Shown piece by piece: positions 45,430 through 57,052 of a stretch of DNA of 64,000 nucleotides. Numbering within the stretch: the first letter of the stretch is position 1; every line of letters starts with the position of its first letter. The notes below the pieces were generated by a model. The model did no database searches. It was not told the origin of the DNA and saw only the letters and a program-made list of their open reading frames with translations. Position numbers and translations under genes: made by a program. The stretch comes from Lunularia cruciata. Its lineage: Eukaryota; Streptophyta; Marchantiopsida; Lunulariales; Lunulariaceae. Location: assembly GCA_948567375.1 (NCBI GenBank), contig OX419760.1, positions 44,888,001 to 44,952,000 of the forward strand. Reading direction: 5' to 3'.

Positions 45430-45935
45430 ACTTTCTCTACTAAACTATCTGCCTTAGGGTGATCTTGAGATGTGGTATAATGTCAATCAAGGCTTTATCA
45501 CAAAAGATCTAAACTTTCCCAAGAACTCTTTACCATAATTAGTCAAGACCTTTGTTGGTGCACAAAAACAACTAAGAACTTGATCCAAGAATAAAGAAGT
45601 TGTCCTTTCATTGGACTTGTCAAGAAATATCACCAAATCTGCTTGGAGAAGTGCTCTACTATAACCAAGAATACCAATGATGTCTTATAGGCAATAGAAA
45701 ATGTATAGTAAAGTCCAAACTCTAGTGGAAACCTAAGTCCATGATAGGTAGTGGGTATAATTGTTGTTTAAAATTATTAAATGATGCTCTAACTTGGTCA
45801 CAAACCTTACATCTTGCAACAAGCTATTGCACATTGGTTTGCATATTGTACCACCAATAATGATTTTGAAGTAAGCTATAGATCCTATTCACTCCAAAAT
45901 GTCCTAGCTCTTTATGAGCATGTTGCAACAATTGT
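45430..45935 (-). pseudogene. Decayed gypsy integrase
   Basis: The minus strand reads LLQHAHKELGHFGVNRIYSL, NHYWWYNMQTNV, CKVCDQVRASFN and LYPLPIMDLG, an HHCC integrase zinc domain leading into the core. Further on come TKVLTNYGKEFLGKF-type residues in another frame. It is heavily mutated and belongs to a gypsy lineage different from families 1 and 2. Confidence 0.65.
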
Positions 45936-46339
45936 TGTCTCTAAGAAAGAAGTGGTACTATATCCACTATACTATCCTCCCATGTCTAAAGAAGATATTG
46001 GCCTTCCAATTTGAATGGCTTGGCTTGTTGAAAGACATGATTTTCCCTTTGGCATTAATTGTGCAAATCATAATACAAGTGCAAAGATAGCACATCACTA
46101 AGACATCATCATGGACATATTGTTGACTTATCCCAATCTCTCTACTATTTAGGTTTAAGATCTTAAAAACTCCTCTTGTTTATGCTCATAGATAGACCAT
46201 AAGATCCTTAGTTAATATATACAAAAAAGAAAATGCATGCCAATCCAATACCATCTACTCATATGTCTCACCATTCTAACATACTCTTGTTTGGTCATGA
46301 TGGGTACTATATGGGTTTCTACTCAACCCATCTATGTCA

Positions 46340-46640
46340 TTATAATAATATCAAGTTAGAAAAAGCCAAGTATAGCTAAAAGCAAGTAGAACTAGCATAC
46401 ATTTAGGAATTATAACAAACTTTTAGAAGCATCCCAGACACTTCTAGAAACTTCTAAAGGATTGAGCAGCTTGTACACCAAGTAAATAACTAACTTAGTT
46501 TTTATTCCAAGAAAGATGAATTCTAGAAGGAAACTTGTTTGGAAGCTTCCATTAGAGACTTATACTTGGTTCACCTATAACTATCAAAGCTCAACCTAAA
46601 TCCAAGAAATCAAAGTTTACCTCAACTAAGAGTATTCAAT
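46340..46640 (+). repeat. Ancient family-1-related LTR fragment
   Basis: Weak but ordered similarity to family-1 LTRs: TTTTAGAAGCATCCCAGACACTT, TTGTACACCAAGTAAATA, TATTCCAAGAAAGATGAATT, CTATAACTATCAAAGCTCA. A perfect three-unit TTCTAGAAACTTC array is kept at 46442-46454. Confidence 0.6.
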
Positions 46641-46644
46641 TAAT

Positions 46645-49100
46645 TTTGGCATGACATTTACAATGCCAAAGCTAGTTTTCTTGGACACTAGACAATCATA
46701 GTTATACCAATAGTTGCTCAAAGACTATATAGTGACAGCCAAATTTTGTGTTAGTGCTATTATCACACCATTAGAGCTACCATCAAATAGGCTGTTAGGG
46801 TTGAAATTCTAGGTCAATTCTAAAAGGGTATACCTTTAAAGTGTAGCTCTAGAGAGCTTACTTCTTTGACATTGAGCCTTTAAGCTCTTGGCTATGGTGG
46901 ATAGAGGCCAATGAGCATCATTTGGAATCTCTTAGCTAGAGAGGATATGGCTTGACTATGTAATCAAAGTCTATTGATGTTAATTTTGAGTTGAGAGTTG
47001 AGTTGATGATTTGAATTGAATGTATAAATGAATTGACTACATCAAAGAAGTGAGTCAAAGGGGAAACTGGATGCAAAAATCATTGGTATTGGTGATATCT
47101 CTAAGCTTGGTATAATCAATGGTACCTTTGATCATTATTACTTATTCTAGTTTCAGTTGAGTGGATTGTGCATAAAAGCATTGTGGATTTGTGTTAGAGA
47201 TTTGATAGTAGAGCAAATAGTATTTAGAAGCACTGCATAACTTCTATAAAATTAAGGTCATATTGGGAAGTTTGTGTTCAATTTCACCAATTGGAGAGTT
47301 GATTTAGGAGCAAGAAGTTGAAATCAAAGGTTGGGTGGTGCAATTTGTGCCCAAAATGCAAAATTGGACGTCTATTATATTGTTAGAGGTTGTCCAAAGT
47401 TGGAGGTTGCTTGAATTTGGGTCAAATCAAGTGGAGATTGCTCTAGCTAGTGCCTGAGTTGGTAGAGGTTAGCCAAATTAGAGATAGTTCAAATTTGCAA
47501 GAAGAAAGGAGAGATTGGGCTATTTTAGCAAAGAATTTAGTGGCTTTCTAGATTAGTGGAAGGCTTGGAAGTCTATTAAATTGGTGGAAGTTGTTTAGAG
47601 TTGGAAGATGCATGAGTCTAGGTCAAATTTGGTGGTGGTTGCCCGATCTAGTGCTTACATTGGTGGAGGTTAGCTAGATTAGAGATTGGAGAGAGTTCAA
47701 TTTGGCAAGAAGAAAGGCCTCATTTGGCATTTAGAGGTTTTGAGGCATAAGGTTGTGGGCTAGAGACGTTATGAAAGCACAAAGGGCCAAAAGGGCTAGC
47801 ATGCTAGCTTGTTGGAATGAGGTTAGCTACTTTAGATGAGTTTTTGGTAGTCATTTGGTAACATCTACCCACAATTGTACACAACAAAGTTTGAACCCTA
47901 GATCTTTGGTTCCTAGATTGGTGCCTTAGTGAATTGGTTCACCCTTGTTTGTTATCCTAGAGATTAGTAGACTCATATCTTTACCTACATAGCTTTTTCT
48001 AGGAGAGAATCTTTGATTCCATTCATAGTGATCTTGTTAGCATAATGATAGATAAATGCTCTTATTATGTCAAATCCCAAATAGTGGCAAAGTTGGTCCG
48101 GTTTGGGTTTGTGAGATGGAGGGTTATCATTTAGATTTCTTGTGATTGGACTCTTCTATTCTCTACTTCTTATTTGTGCACCATATTTATATGAGGTGAC
48201 TTGATATTTAAAGTGTTGATACTCTAGTGTGCACTTGGTAGTGAGATTGGAGTGATGATTGGTCAGATTATCTATGTTTCTTTCTAGTGAGGTAGGAAGT
48301 GATGACCTAAAGACCATGAGAGTTAGTGTTGTGATGTTAAGTTATAGGTCACTGTTTCTTATAGTGTGATTGTCATAGTTAAAGTTATATTAGTAGATGG
48401 TGTTTGGTGGTTTGTGGCACTTGGTGGTAGGTTTGGGTAGTGGTACTTGGTGGTTACGATTGTGGTTTGGAATATATTGTCACAACAAATTTTTCTAAGG
48501 ATTCTAGAGGAGATTTTGTTGTAATACACAATAGATTTACATGGAATGGCACTCAATATCAACCGATACCTCAAGTCTTAGAGAAGGAGAAGATTAATTT
48601 TGCATGGAAGCTGATTTAGTTGAGAGTGCATATTATGTTTCCATATTGTTATTTTGGGACATGGATAAGATTTATGGGGCTCCAAATCCCCAAGTGCTAC
48701 TCTAGTATGATGAGTACATAGAGTTGGATGCTTTCATCCAAGAGTTTGATAGTTGGTGCAAATGTGGAACTTGAGTTTATTCACACTCTTCATAGTATAG
48801 AAAGGGTTGTTCCAACACTTGGAGGTCCATTGATGGATGACTACCATGAGTTTAGGAGAGCATAATTGGAGGAGATTGAGCTATAGAGACAATATTGGTC
48901 TTTGAACTACATCTCTATTACTTAAGGCTTAGTTTCTAAAGGTAGACCAATAGTACCCATGAGTCCTAGCTCTAGTAGCATTTGTGTATCTAGTAGAGGT
49001 GCACTAGTTGGAGATGGTGCTACTAAAAGTAGAGGTACCGCTCCAAGAGATAGTGTAGTACCGGGGTTTAACCTCATGGTGGAGTTCTTCCAAGGCTTGA
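46645..49100 (+). mobile_element. Family-3 retroelement, plus-strand fragment (5' region and gag start)
   Basis: The sequence corresponds along its length to the complement of 58756-62009, starting from a TACAATGCCAAAGCTAGTTT LTR-like end. The gag-like part near 48710-49090 reads ELDAFIQEFDSWC with decayed continuation (compare MDDYHEF on both copies). It is cut at a 23-bp inverted repeat where family-2 pol begins. Confidence 0.6.
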
Positions 49101-49152
49101 AGTGGCAGGTGAATTGGTGAGGCCTTTTAGCCTCACCAATGCACCTGCCACT
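49101..49152. repeat. 23-bp near-perfect inverted repeat with 6-nt loop at an element junction
   Basis: 49101-49123 is the complement of 49130-49152 with one mismatch; the loop is CTTTTA. The right arm is RT coding sequence (LTNAPATF) and the left arm is an extra inverted copy joined to family 3. This is the pattern of a snap-back template switch. Confidence 0.9.
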
Positions 49153-51477
49153 TTCATGAGTCTAATGAATGATATATTTTGTCCATACTTGGATAAGTCT
49201 ATTATCCTCTTCTTGGATGATATCTTAGTATACAGTAGCACAATGACGGAACACAAACAACATCTATGAGAGGTCCTCCAGATTCTAAGATAGAATAAAT
49301 TGTACGCCAAAATCTCAAAGTGTGAGTTTGGCAAGTCTGAAGTAGACTACTTGGGGCATAGAGTAAGTGCAGAGGGCATTCAAGTATTGATGGATAAAAC
49401 AGAGGTCATTCAAAAATGGAGTGCCCCAGAAGATCAGACTCAACTCAAGAGCTTCTTGGGGTTGACGGGATTCTATCATAGATTGTCAAGGACTTCTCCT
49501 AGGTTGCATTGCCTTTAACGGCACTACTTTGCAAGGAGAAGAAGTGGACATGGGGAACCACACAAAAGTTGGTGTTTCAAGAATTGAAAGCCACCTTGCT
49601 ACATGCACCAATCTTGAAGTGGTATGACCCAAAACGTCCAATCAAGTTGGCTATATCAGGTGTAGCAATAGGAGCAGTCCTACAACAAGAGTGGCATGAC
49701 GGATGGCATCCAAGTGCATATTTCTCTCAAAAGTTGTTACTGGTGGAGCGCAACTACCACACCACAAAACAAGAAGAGCTAGCTATTGTTTCTGCGACCA
49801 AGCATTGGAAGCACTATTTGGGCGAGAAGGCATTTGTAGTAGAGACAGACCACAAACCTCTAGTCTACCTCGAGACGCAGAAGGATCTATCTCGCCGCTA
49901 GATTTGGTAGGCAGAGTGGCAACAACACTTCAACATGAAAATCACCTACATGGAAGGGAAGAAGCAACTTGCGGATGCATTCACTTGCATGCCAATGGCA
50001 AACAACTTGGTGGTTGAGGTTAAGATTAACCCTAAATTTTGGCCAGAGATTCTTGCTGCTACAAAAACCGATCCACAGATTGTAGAAGCGCAATCATTCA
50101 AAGGCATCATTAGCACCCAAGGACTCACCTTTCATGATGGTAGATTATGGATCCCAAATGTCCCAGAATTACGTGCCACCATTCTAGCGGAATGTCATGA
50201 TTCGGCCATTGCAGGTCATGTCGGAGTGGACAAGACCTTGGATGCAATTCAACGCCATTACTATATTTGGCCTAAGATGAGCAACGATGTGATGGACTAT
50301 GTGCGCAACTGCCTACTTTGTCAATAGAACAAAGCTTCTAATCAAGCTCCTATAGTGCTCCTTCAACCTCTCCCCATGCCTACCCAACATTCGGAACAAG
50401 TGAGTATGGATCTTGTCTATGAATTACCCAAGACCACCTCAGGGTTTGACTCCATTGTGGTCTTTGTGGACCGGCTCAGCAAAATGATTCATGTATGCCC
50501 TACTACCAAGGATGTGGTCACTCCACAACTAGCTCAATTATACTTAGATGCAGTCTTCTCTCACCAAGGCTTGTCTAGAGTACTTATCACCAATAGAGGC
50601 ACTCAATTCACCAATTTGTTTTGGCAAACATTCTTTGGGTTCTTCAAAACCAAGTTGGCCATATCCACAGCTTACCATCCATAAACAGATGGCCAAAAAG
50701 AGCAGGCTAATCACACAATTGAAGACATGTTACTTAGTTTCACCTTAGAAGAGCAAGAGAAGTGGGACACCCTACTCCCGTTGGTGGAATTCACTTACAA
50801 CAATTCAATGAATGCATCCACCCAAGTCACTCTATTCTTCCTCATGTATGGTGAGCATCCCTTCACACCTTCTAGCTTGATGAAGATCCGTCCAATGGCT
50901 ACCAAGGTCGATGCAGTCAACACGTTTGTTTCTAGAATCCAAAAGGTGTGGAGAGCACAAAGCATAGATTACAGATTGCACAAAATTGACAAAAGCAGTA
51001 TGCTAATGCACACCATAGGCACATGGAGTTCAATGTTGGGGATCAAGTGTGGCTATCGACAACCAACCTCACAAGTTGGACCTTGTAAGCTCAAACCTCG
51101 TTTTATTGGGCCTTTCTTGATTCTTTGTCGCATCGATGTTGTGGCCTATCACCTTGAGCTACCACCTCACATGAAGATCCATCTCGTGTTCCATGTTTCC
51201 CTACTATGCAGATATGTTCCCCGCTCAGGCCAAGGTCATTCCACCCAAGACATTTGACCTTGTCCGACACTCAATGATGGCACAGAGGAATATGAAGTGG
51301 AGCATATTCTCCAAAAATGCATACGTGGTACTCGCCATCCACGGGTGGACTATCTAGTATAGTGGAAAGGTTACCCCCTCTATGAAGCAACTTAGGAGCC
51401 CGCTGCCAATTTGACACATGCACCGGTGTTGGTGCAAGCATTTGAGCAACAATTGCACAACGAGGACGTTACATCTT
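49124..51477 (+). pseudogene. Family-2 chromovirus pol remnant: partial RT, RNase H, integrase, chromodomain
   Basis: RT starts mid-domain at [20 protein letters not shown] is near 49213. RNase H ([29 protein letters not shown]) has lost the first Asp region. The integrase has CHDSAIAGHVGVDKTLDAIQ, an LLCQ-stop-NKASNQ zinc end, a core with SMDLVYELP, TNRGTQF (Asp to Asn) and TDGQKEQAN, where the catalytic Glu is retained, unlike family 1. A chromodomain (EEYEVEHIL, WKGYPLYEAT) has two stops. A good number of frames are open, but the element is inactive. Confidence 0.9.
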
Positions 51478-51490
51478 AAAAGGAGGGAGG
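51478..51490 (+). other. Polypurine tract of the family-2 element
   Basis: AAAAGGAGGGAGG lies two bases before the 3' LTR. Confidence 0.75.
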
Positions 51491-51492
51491 TC

Positions 51493-52229
51493 TGTAATAC
51501 CAAGAGCTAGCCATATGATCTAGATGTGAAATTTGGTTTGGTAACATCTAGAATGATGTTAAACATGATGGTCAAAATAGATCAGATAGAAGTATCACCA
51601 AAAGATTACTTTTACTAATAGAGCAGAAACCAAAATAGACTTGAGAACCTTAAAACCAATAACTAGACATATGATTTAAAGGTGAGAATTGATTTGGTAA
51701 CATCTAGAAAGATGTTACACATGATGGAATAAACAGATTAGAAAGAGGTATCACCAAAAGGGGACTTCTACTAATAGAGTAGGAACCAAAATATGCCTAA
51801 AATCTTTGAAGGCAATTTTGGAGGCCTAAATGGATGAATTAGGCCTCAAAAATGTGCATATTCCTCCTCCCCCCCTTGAAAGAAAATCTTGCCTTCCCTC
51901 CTCCTAGTTTGTCTTGTCGGGAGCTTTCCAACTATACCTTACTTGATTTTGAGACTCCTACAAGAAGATTCCTTAAAAGATTCCCCCTGGTCAAAGCTTG
52001 TTTGACCAACCAGATAGGACCTAGACCAACATGTCACCCATCCAAGTAGGTAATCCAAGGGTGGAGCTTGCTGACAGGTCACCTATCTGTGTGCCTAATC
52101 CTATGGTGGAGCTTCCTTGGAGGAGATCCTCTTTGTCTATATAATAAAGAGAAGGTGCTCCTTTGGGGCGTCAAATGTTGAGTGTGTAATTTGTGCTTCT
52201 CTCTCTTCTCTTGTCCTCAAAGTATTACA
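51493..52229 (+). repeat. Family-2 3' LTR (737 bp)
   Basis: TGTAATACCAAGAGC to AGTATTACA. TATA-like TCTATATAATAAAG near 52137. It is roughly 92 percent identical, by eye, to the inverted 737-bp LTR at 52774-53510. Confidence 0.93.
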
Positions 52230-52760
52230 CAATACGATCACTCTAGAAGGTGCACAAACTATTGTAACTACCATTGGGACATTAGAAGCTATCACTCGTT
52301 GATAATACTCGCCAAAATTTCTAACCACAAAATGTCTAAAACATCACTTTTGGTTTCACTACATAACAGGTTTCTACTTGAGTGTTGAAAGGGAGAGGAT
52401 TTGGGACATTCACATCCATACCATCATAGTAGAATGTAGATTTTCAAATTCTACTCTTTGTCATATATCACCACAGGTAGAATCATTGGGTTTGGTGAGT
52501 TCATCACCCTATCCATGAATTCTGTACCAAAGTGATAAACTAGCGATACCCTCATTTGCTCACACTGGATGTATATAACCTTGATGTGGAATGGAAAGCT
52601 AGGTGCAGGAAATTGTCCTCCTGATGTATCCATCCCGTATGCTCTCTAAAGTCCTTCCTAAGTCTAGCAACTATTCTATGTTCTCCATCTCAAATTACTC
52701 AGTTTCAGTAGTTCGTGCTCTTCCAAGAGGGGTGATCCACTCTCTTGGACTAAGACACTT
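52230..52760 (-). pseudogene. Family-2 leader region with B3-like leader ORF (inverted)
   Basis: The ORF at 52633-52451 reads MDTSGGQFPAPSFPFHIKVI, then MRVSLVYHFGTEFMDRVMN and SPNPMILPVVIYDKE, and stops where family 1 has Trp; the homologous NLKIYILL follows the stop. It aligns with the family-1 leader ORF (23827-24042). A second similar block (RNFGEYYQRVIASNVPMVV) lies at 52330-52240. The segment begins after the primer-binding site and is cut at 52229/52230, where the plus-strand 3' LTR ends. Confidence 0.5.
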
Positions 52761-52772
52761 GCTCTGATACCA
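52761..52772 (-). other. Primer-binding site of the inverted family-2 5' LTR
   Basis: GCTCTGATACCA on the plus strand is TGGTATCAGAGC on the minus strand, one base from the LTR end at 52774. It identifies 52774-53510 as a 5' LTR. Confidence 0.92.
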
Positions 52773-52773
52773 T

Positions 52774-53510
52774 TGTAATACTCCAAGGACAAGAGAAGAG
52801 AGAGAAACACAAATTACACACTCAACATTTGGTGCCCTAAAGGAGCACCTTCTCTTTATTATATAGACAAAGAAGATCTCCTCCAAGGAAGCTCCACCAT
52901 AGGATTAAGCACACCGATAGGTGACATATCAGCAAGCTCCACCCTTGGATTACTTACTTGGATGGGTGACATGTTGGTCTAGGTCCTATCTGGTTGGTCA
53001 AACAAGCTTTGACCAAGTGGAATCTTTTAGGGAATCTTCTTGTAGGAGTCTCAAAATCACATAAGGTACCATTGGAAAGCTCTCGACAAGACAAACCAGG
53101 GGGAGGGAAGTCCAACCTTTCATACATTGTGGGGGGGGGAGGGGGAATGTGCACATTTTTGAGGCCTAATTCATCCGTTTAGGCCTCCAAAATTGCCTTC
53201 AAAGATTTCAGACATATTTCGATTCCTACTCTATTAGTAGAAGTCCCCTTTTGGTGATACCTCTTTTTTATCTGTTTACTCCATCATGTGTAACATCCTT
53301 CCAGATGTTAACAAACAAATTCTCACCTTTAAATCATATGTCTAGCTATTGGTTCTAAGATTCTCAATTTCGGTTTTTACTCTATTAGTAGAAGTACTCT
53401 TTTGGTGATACTTCTATCTGATCTATTTTGACCATCATATATAACATCATTCTAGATGTTACCAAATCAAATTTCACATCTAGATCATATGGCTAGCTCT
53501 TGGTATTACA
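52774..53510 (-). repeat. Family-2 5' LTR (737 bp), inverted
   Basis: On the minus strand it runs from TGTAATACC (53510) to GGAGTATTACA (52774). It is inserted in family-5 RT sequence directly after CVDYKKLNDV. It has the same length as the 3' LTR at 51493-52229. Confidence 0.93.
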
Positions 53511-53955
53511 CATCATTGAGCTTCTTGTAATCCACACATACCCAAAGCTTGCCAATCTTTTTCTTCATAATCACAATTAGAGACATCCATTTGAAATTCT
53601 CCACCTCAAAGATAAGTCCAGCTTCCTTGAGCTTATCAATCTCCTCCCTCGCAACTAAAGATATTGGTGGATTAATATGACATTGTTTTTGGTAGACTGG
53701 TCTTGCATGTGACTCCACCTCAATCTTGTGCTCCTCCAAGGTGATTTCCTTTAAATCCTTAGAATTGAAAGTAAACACATGGATGAACTTGTAGAAAATC
53801 TCCTCAAATCTTACCTTCTCTTCCTTGGTAGCATTTGGACCATACTTGAGGGTAGATAACATCCTCTCTATCTCCTCAAGTGTCAACGGTGATTTATTTG
53901 GGTCTTTCACAACCTCTAGCTTAGGTGCAAAATCCATAGCACACAAGGGATACAC
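53511..53955 (-). pseudogene. Family-5 RT N-terminal part
   Basis: An open frame of about 149 codons includes VRFEEIFYKFIHVFTFNSKDL, EVESHARPVYQKQCHIN, IDKLKEAGLIFEV and LWVCVDYKKLNDV. This is the start of a gypsy RT, cut just before the catalytic motif by the inverted family-2 LTR. Confidence 0.85.
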
Positions 53956-54311
53956 ATCTTAATCAGATTCAGATGTATCCTCCTTTGTGGAAGTCTTTAC
54001 TTCCATGCTTGTGTCCACATTTGAAGCTCCTTCTTTTGAATTTGATTCCCAATAATCAAAATCTAAATGTGAAGTGTTGGTGGTGTTAGTGACAAGAACT
54101 ATAACTCTATGGTTTGAGTGCCCAATCCTCAAGTACCCTTTGTACCATCAATCAATTATGCATGCTACTCTCAACCATAGCTTCCCAAGAAGTAAATCAT
54201 AGCTTGAATCCTTCAAGACTTGGAAAGTCATGAGATTTTGAACTCCCATAATTGAAAATAACACCTTATCCATCACCCCTACTGGTCAAACTTGTTTTTT
54301 GTTTGAAATGC

Positions 54312-54653
54312 TCACCACAAATGTTGAAGGTCTATAGAGGGTATCATACCCAAATTCTTCATCAACCTCTCTAACATGGCATTCACTACTGATCCTCCAT
54401 CAACAAGTGCATCCTTGATGTTGTGATCATTTACTTTCACATCAATCTTGGAGGCATATTTACAAGCCTCCCATGGTACTGGTTTGGCATCCACCACCCC
54501 CATTGATACTAGAGCTTTTTCTTTTACTTTCTTCTTCCTCTTGTTCCTTGCTAGACTCAAACCACCTCTAAGTTCCTTTCTCAAGGTAGGATTCAAAGCA
54601 ATCAGTTGGCCCACTATGATGTTAGCTTTGTGACTACCAACATCCTCCAACAC
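54312..54653 (-). pseudogene. Family-5 protease-like domain
   Basis: Contains CKYASKIDVKVNDHNIKDA and LVDGGSVVNAMLERL. The DTGS motif is changed to DGGS, and the typical hydrophobic NAML follows. A Lys-rich linker precedes it. Retroviral-type aspartic protease of the gag-pol polyprotein. Confidence 0.75.
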
Positions 54654-54721
54654 ATTGTAGTTCCATTGTTACTTTGAGATCAAGAAGTCACCCATCCCCA
54701 ACTTCTTTATTGTAGTCTTTG

Positions 54722-55150
54722 TTATTGATGGTGTTGAAGTTCTAGTGAGAGTGCTCCTAGTAGGCATAAGAGTATCCTTGCTAGGATTAAATCCTTGAGA
54801 AGAAGGTACATCCTCTGCAAAATGAGCTCTCTTCTTCTCTTGTGCCAAAACATCCAAATTAAAACCTTTGGAGTTTGAGCACTCCCCCTTCTCATATTGC
54901 TCTCAACCACATCTATGGATGTTATCCCCTTGCCTTTGCTTCGATTAGGATCCACTTGGGTTTCACTTCCTCCCTCTTGCCCTCTATTTTCTTCCTCATA
55001 ACCCCTTCTTCCATGGTAAATGGAATTTGGGCAATTCCTTTGGATGTGACCTCTTGATCCAAAACCAAAACAATTTCTATCATCAAAATTTTTGGTTATT
55101 TGGCCTCCTCTATATGGATAGTTTCTATACCTCCTAGGACCTCTCCTCAC
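54722..55150 (-). pseudogene. Family-5 nucleocapsid zinc-knuckle region
   Basis: Contains NCFGFGSRGHIQRNCPNS, a CCHC knuckle in which the second Cys is replaced by Phe or Gly, flanked by basic residues (RRGPRRYRNYPYRGGQ). Follows gag on the same strand. Confidence 0.75.
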
Positions 55151-55322
55151 ATTTTGATCTACCTCTTTCCTTTCTCATAGTTGCACTGCATTGATCTTGA
55201 CATCTGCAAGTTATACTTTGATTGTCAGAAGTGGATCTTTTGGTAGAGGTGCTCTTGCACCTCTACCAAGAGCAACTCAAGGGTTGCACCAAAGTATAAG
55301 AAGTTCCACCATACTTGTAGCC

Positions 55323-55920
55323 TTAAGGAGGATGCACAACCTCCTTCACCACCAAATCACTCTCATCTCCTTCCAAACTCTTGTCCATACAAATTGCAAT
55401 CTTGATAGCTTCAACCTTGGAAGAAGGTTTCTCATATCTAACCTTGCTTCTAATTTGTGGTCTCAACCCTCCTACAAAATTCTTGGTGAGCATGGCTCCT
55501 ATGCCAATCATAGTAGTCTCCATGTCATCCCCACCCTTCCTCAACAATATGTAAAATTTGGACTCTAGCTTCTCCACTCTTTCTACATAGACTTTCACTT
55601 TCTCTCCACCTCCTTGTTTGAGGAAGGTTACCCCACTCATCAATTTCTCATAACTCTCATATGAATGAAATTTCTCAATGAGTGTTGAAGTCAAACTCTC
55701 CTAATACTCTTCTTGCACATCTCTCCTCTCTCTCTCTCTTTTTGTATTCTCACTCATATCATGTAAGAGTTGCATATTCAAAGAAATCTGGTAATAATGA
55801 GGCCCACTCATTCTTTCTCCTCTCATTGTTTCCTATGCAATCTCTCTTGAAGTCTCTCACAAAGGCCTCTACATCTTCTCCATCCTTGCCAAAGAAAACC
55901 GGAAGTTTCCTCATCTTAGC
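55323..55920 (-). pseudogene. Family-5 gag (capsid)
   Basis: Starts near KMRKLPVFFGKDGEDVEAF and VRDFKRDCIGNN. After two stops it continues LIEKFHSYESYEKLMSGVTF, VKVYVERVEKLESKF and FVGGLRPQIRSKVRY. This is the retrotransposon gag layout (capsid followed downstream by a knuckle). Confidence 0.8.
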
Positions 55921-56348
55921 TCCTCACTATCTTTCTCTTTTCTCTCAATCTTTTTTCTTTTCTTTTCTCTCACTCTATAACTAATAGAGTATGTACATGA
56001 CTTACACCATTTGAGAGTAATCCACCCTATGGAACAAAAAAGGTTCAAGTTACTCCAAGATTTCTAAAGCAACATCAAATCCTAGTGTGCATATTAATTG
56101 AACCTTCACGGATAGTTTATTCATAAGTTGAAAGATTATTTCCATCACTAATCTTGAGAACTAGTTGATAAAGGTCATAGTATTTCTATAGTTTTACTAA
56201 GATTCTCTCCAAAATCCTTCACCAAAGTCTCCAAAAGTGCTATTACTCCACTACACTCGTGTCCTTTTAATAATCTTTCCACTCCACAAACCTCACACAA
56301 CTCCTTGGTCTTAGATCTTCTCCCTACCAATCTTGGTGAAGAAGATCT

Positions 56349-57052
56349 TGTGAGCCAGCCTATCTCTCACTATGGATGAACCTCTGATGGCTATTATGGT
56401 AGCACACCATGGAGTAAGAAGGCAAAGAATCTCAACTCCATCATACTCCTCCAAGACTAACACTTCAAGACTCAAGCCATTGCTCACTAGAGAACTCAAT
56501 GAGAGAGAGAAAGATGAAAATGAATACCTTATCATCCTTTTTCATATATTTGTGAAATAGTTATGCACTAAACTTACTATTTACCATAGTAACTCAAGTT
56601 ACTAGGCTAAAAGTCAAGTAAAGTCAAAAATTATAAAGGAATATCCATCCACATGGGCATATTCCACTAAACATATGATCTTATCTTGACCTAACCACTA
56701 AGTCAAGGATTCCTTCACATGAGCTATCCTTGGACTATAGAAGAATCCAAAACAAAAAGGCTTGTTGGTCCAAGAGTTCTCAACACTTTCTCAAAGCTAA
56801 ACACCTAAGAATAATACCAAGTCAACATACTAGAATCCAAAATAATGGTGCTCATCTTTTCCACTACCTCTAAAGTAAGGTCCCTCTATCTTAGCTATGA
56901 CTAAATTTAGCTAATCATGGCTAATGTAGAACCATTTTTCATCTCTATATAAATAATATCTTGTAATAAATAAATATCTATATAAATAAATAATACTTGT
57001 AATACCAAGCTAAATATCACAATACCACACACATGCACAAATGGGTATTACG
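56349..57052 (+). repeat. Family-4 LTR (704 bp)
   Basis: TGTGAGCCAGCC to GGGTATTAC. It carries a short AT-rich expansion near 56960. No family-4 internal sequence adjoins it, so it is probably a solo LTR inside family 5. Confidence 0.8.

Noticed and set aside
45814-46014. Plus-strand ORF of 66 residues
   Set aside because: It is antisense to the decayed integrase zinc domain on the minus strand.
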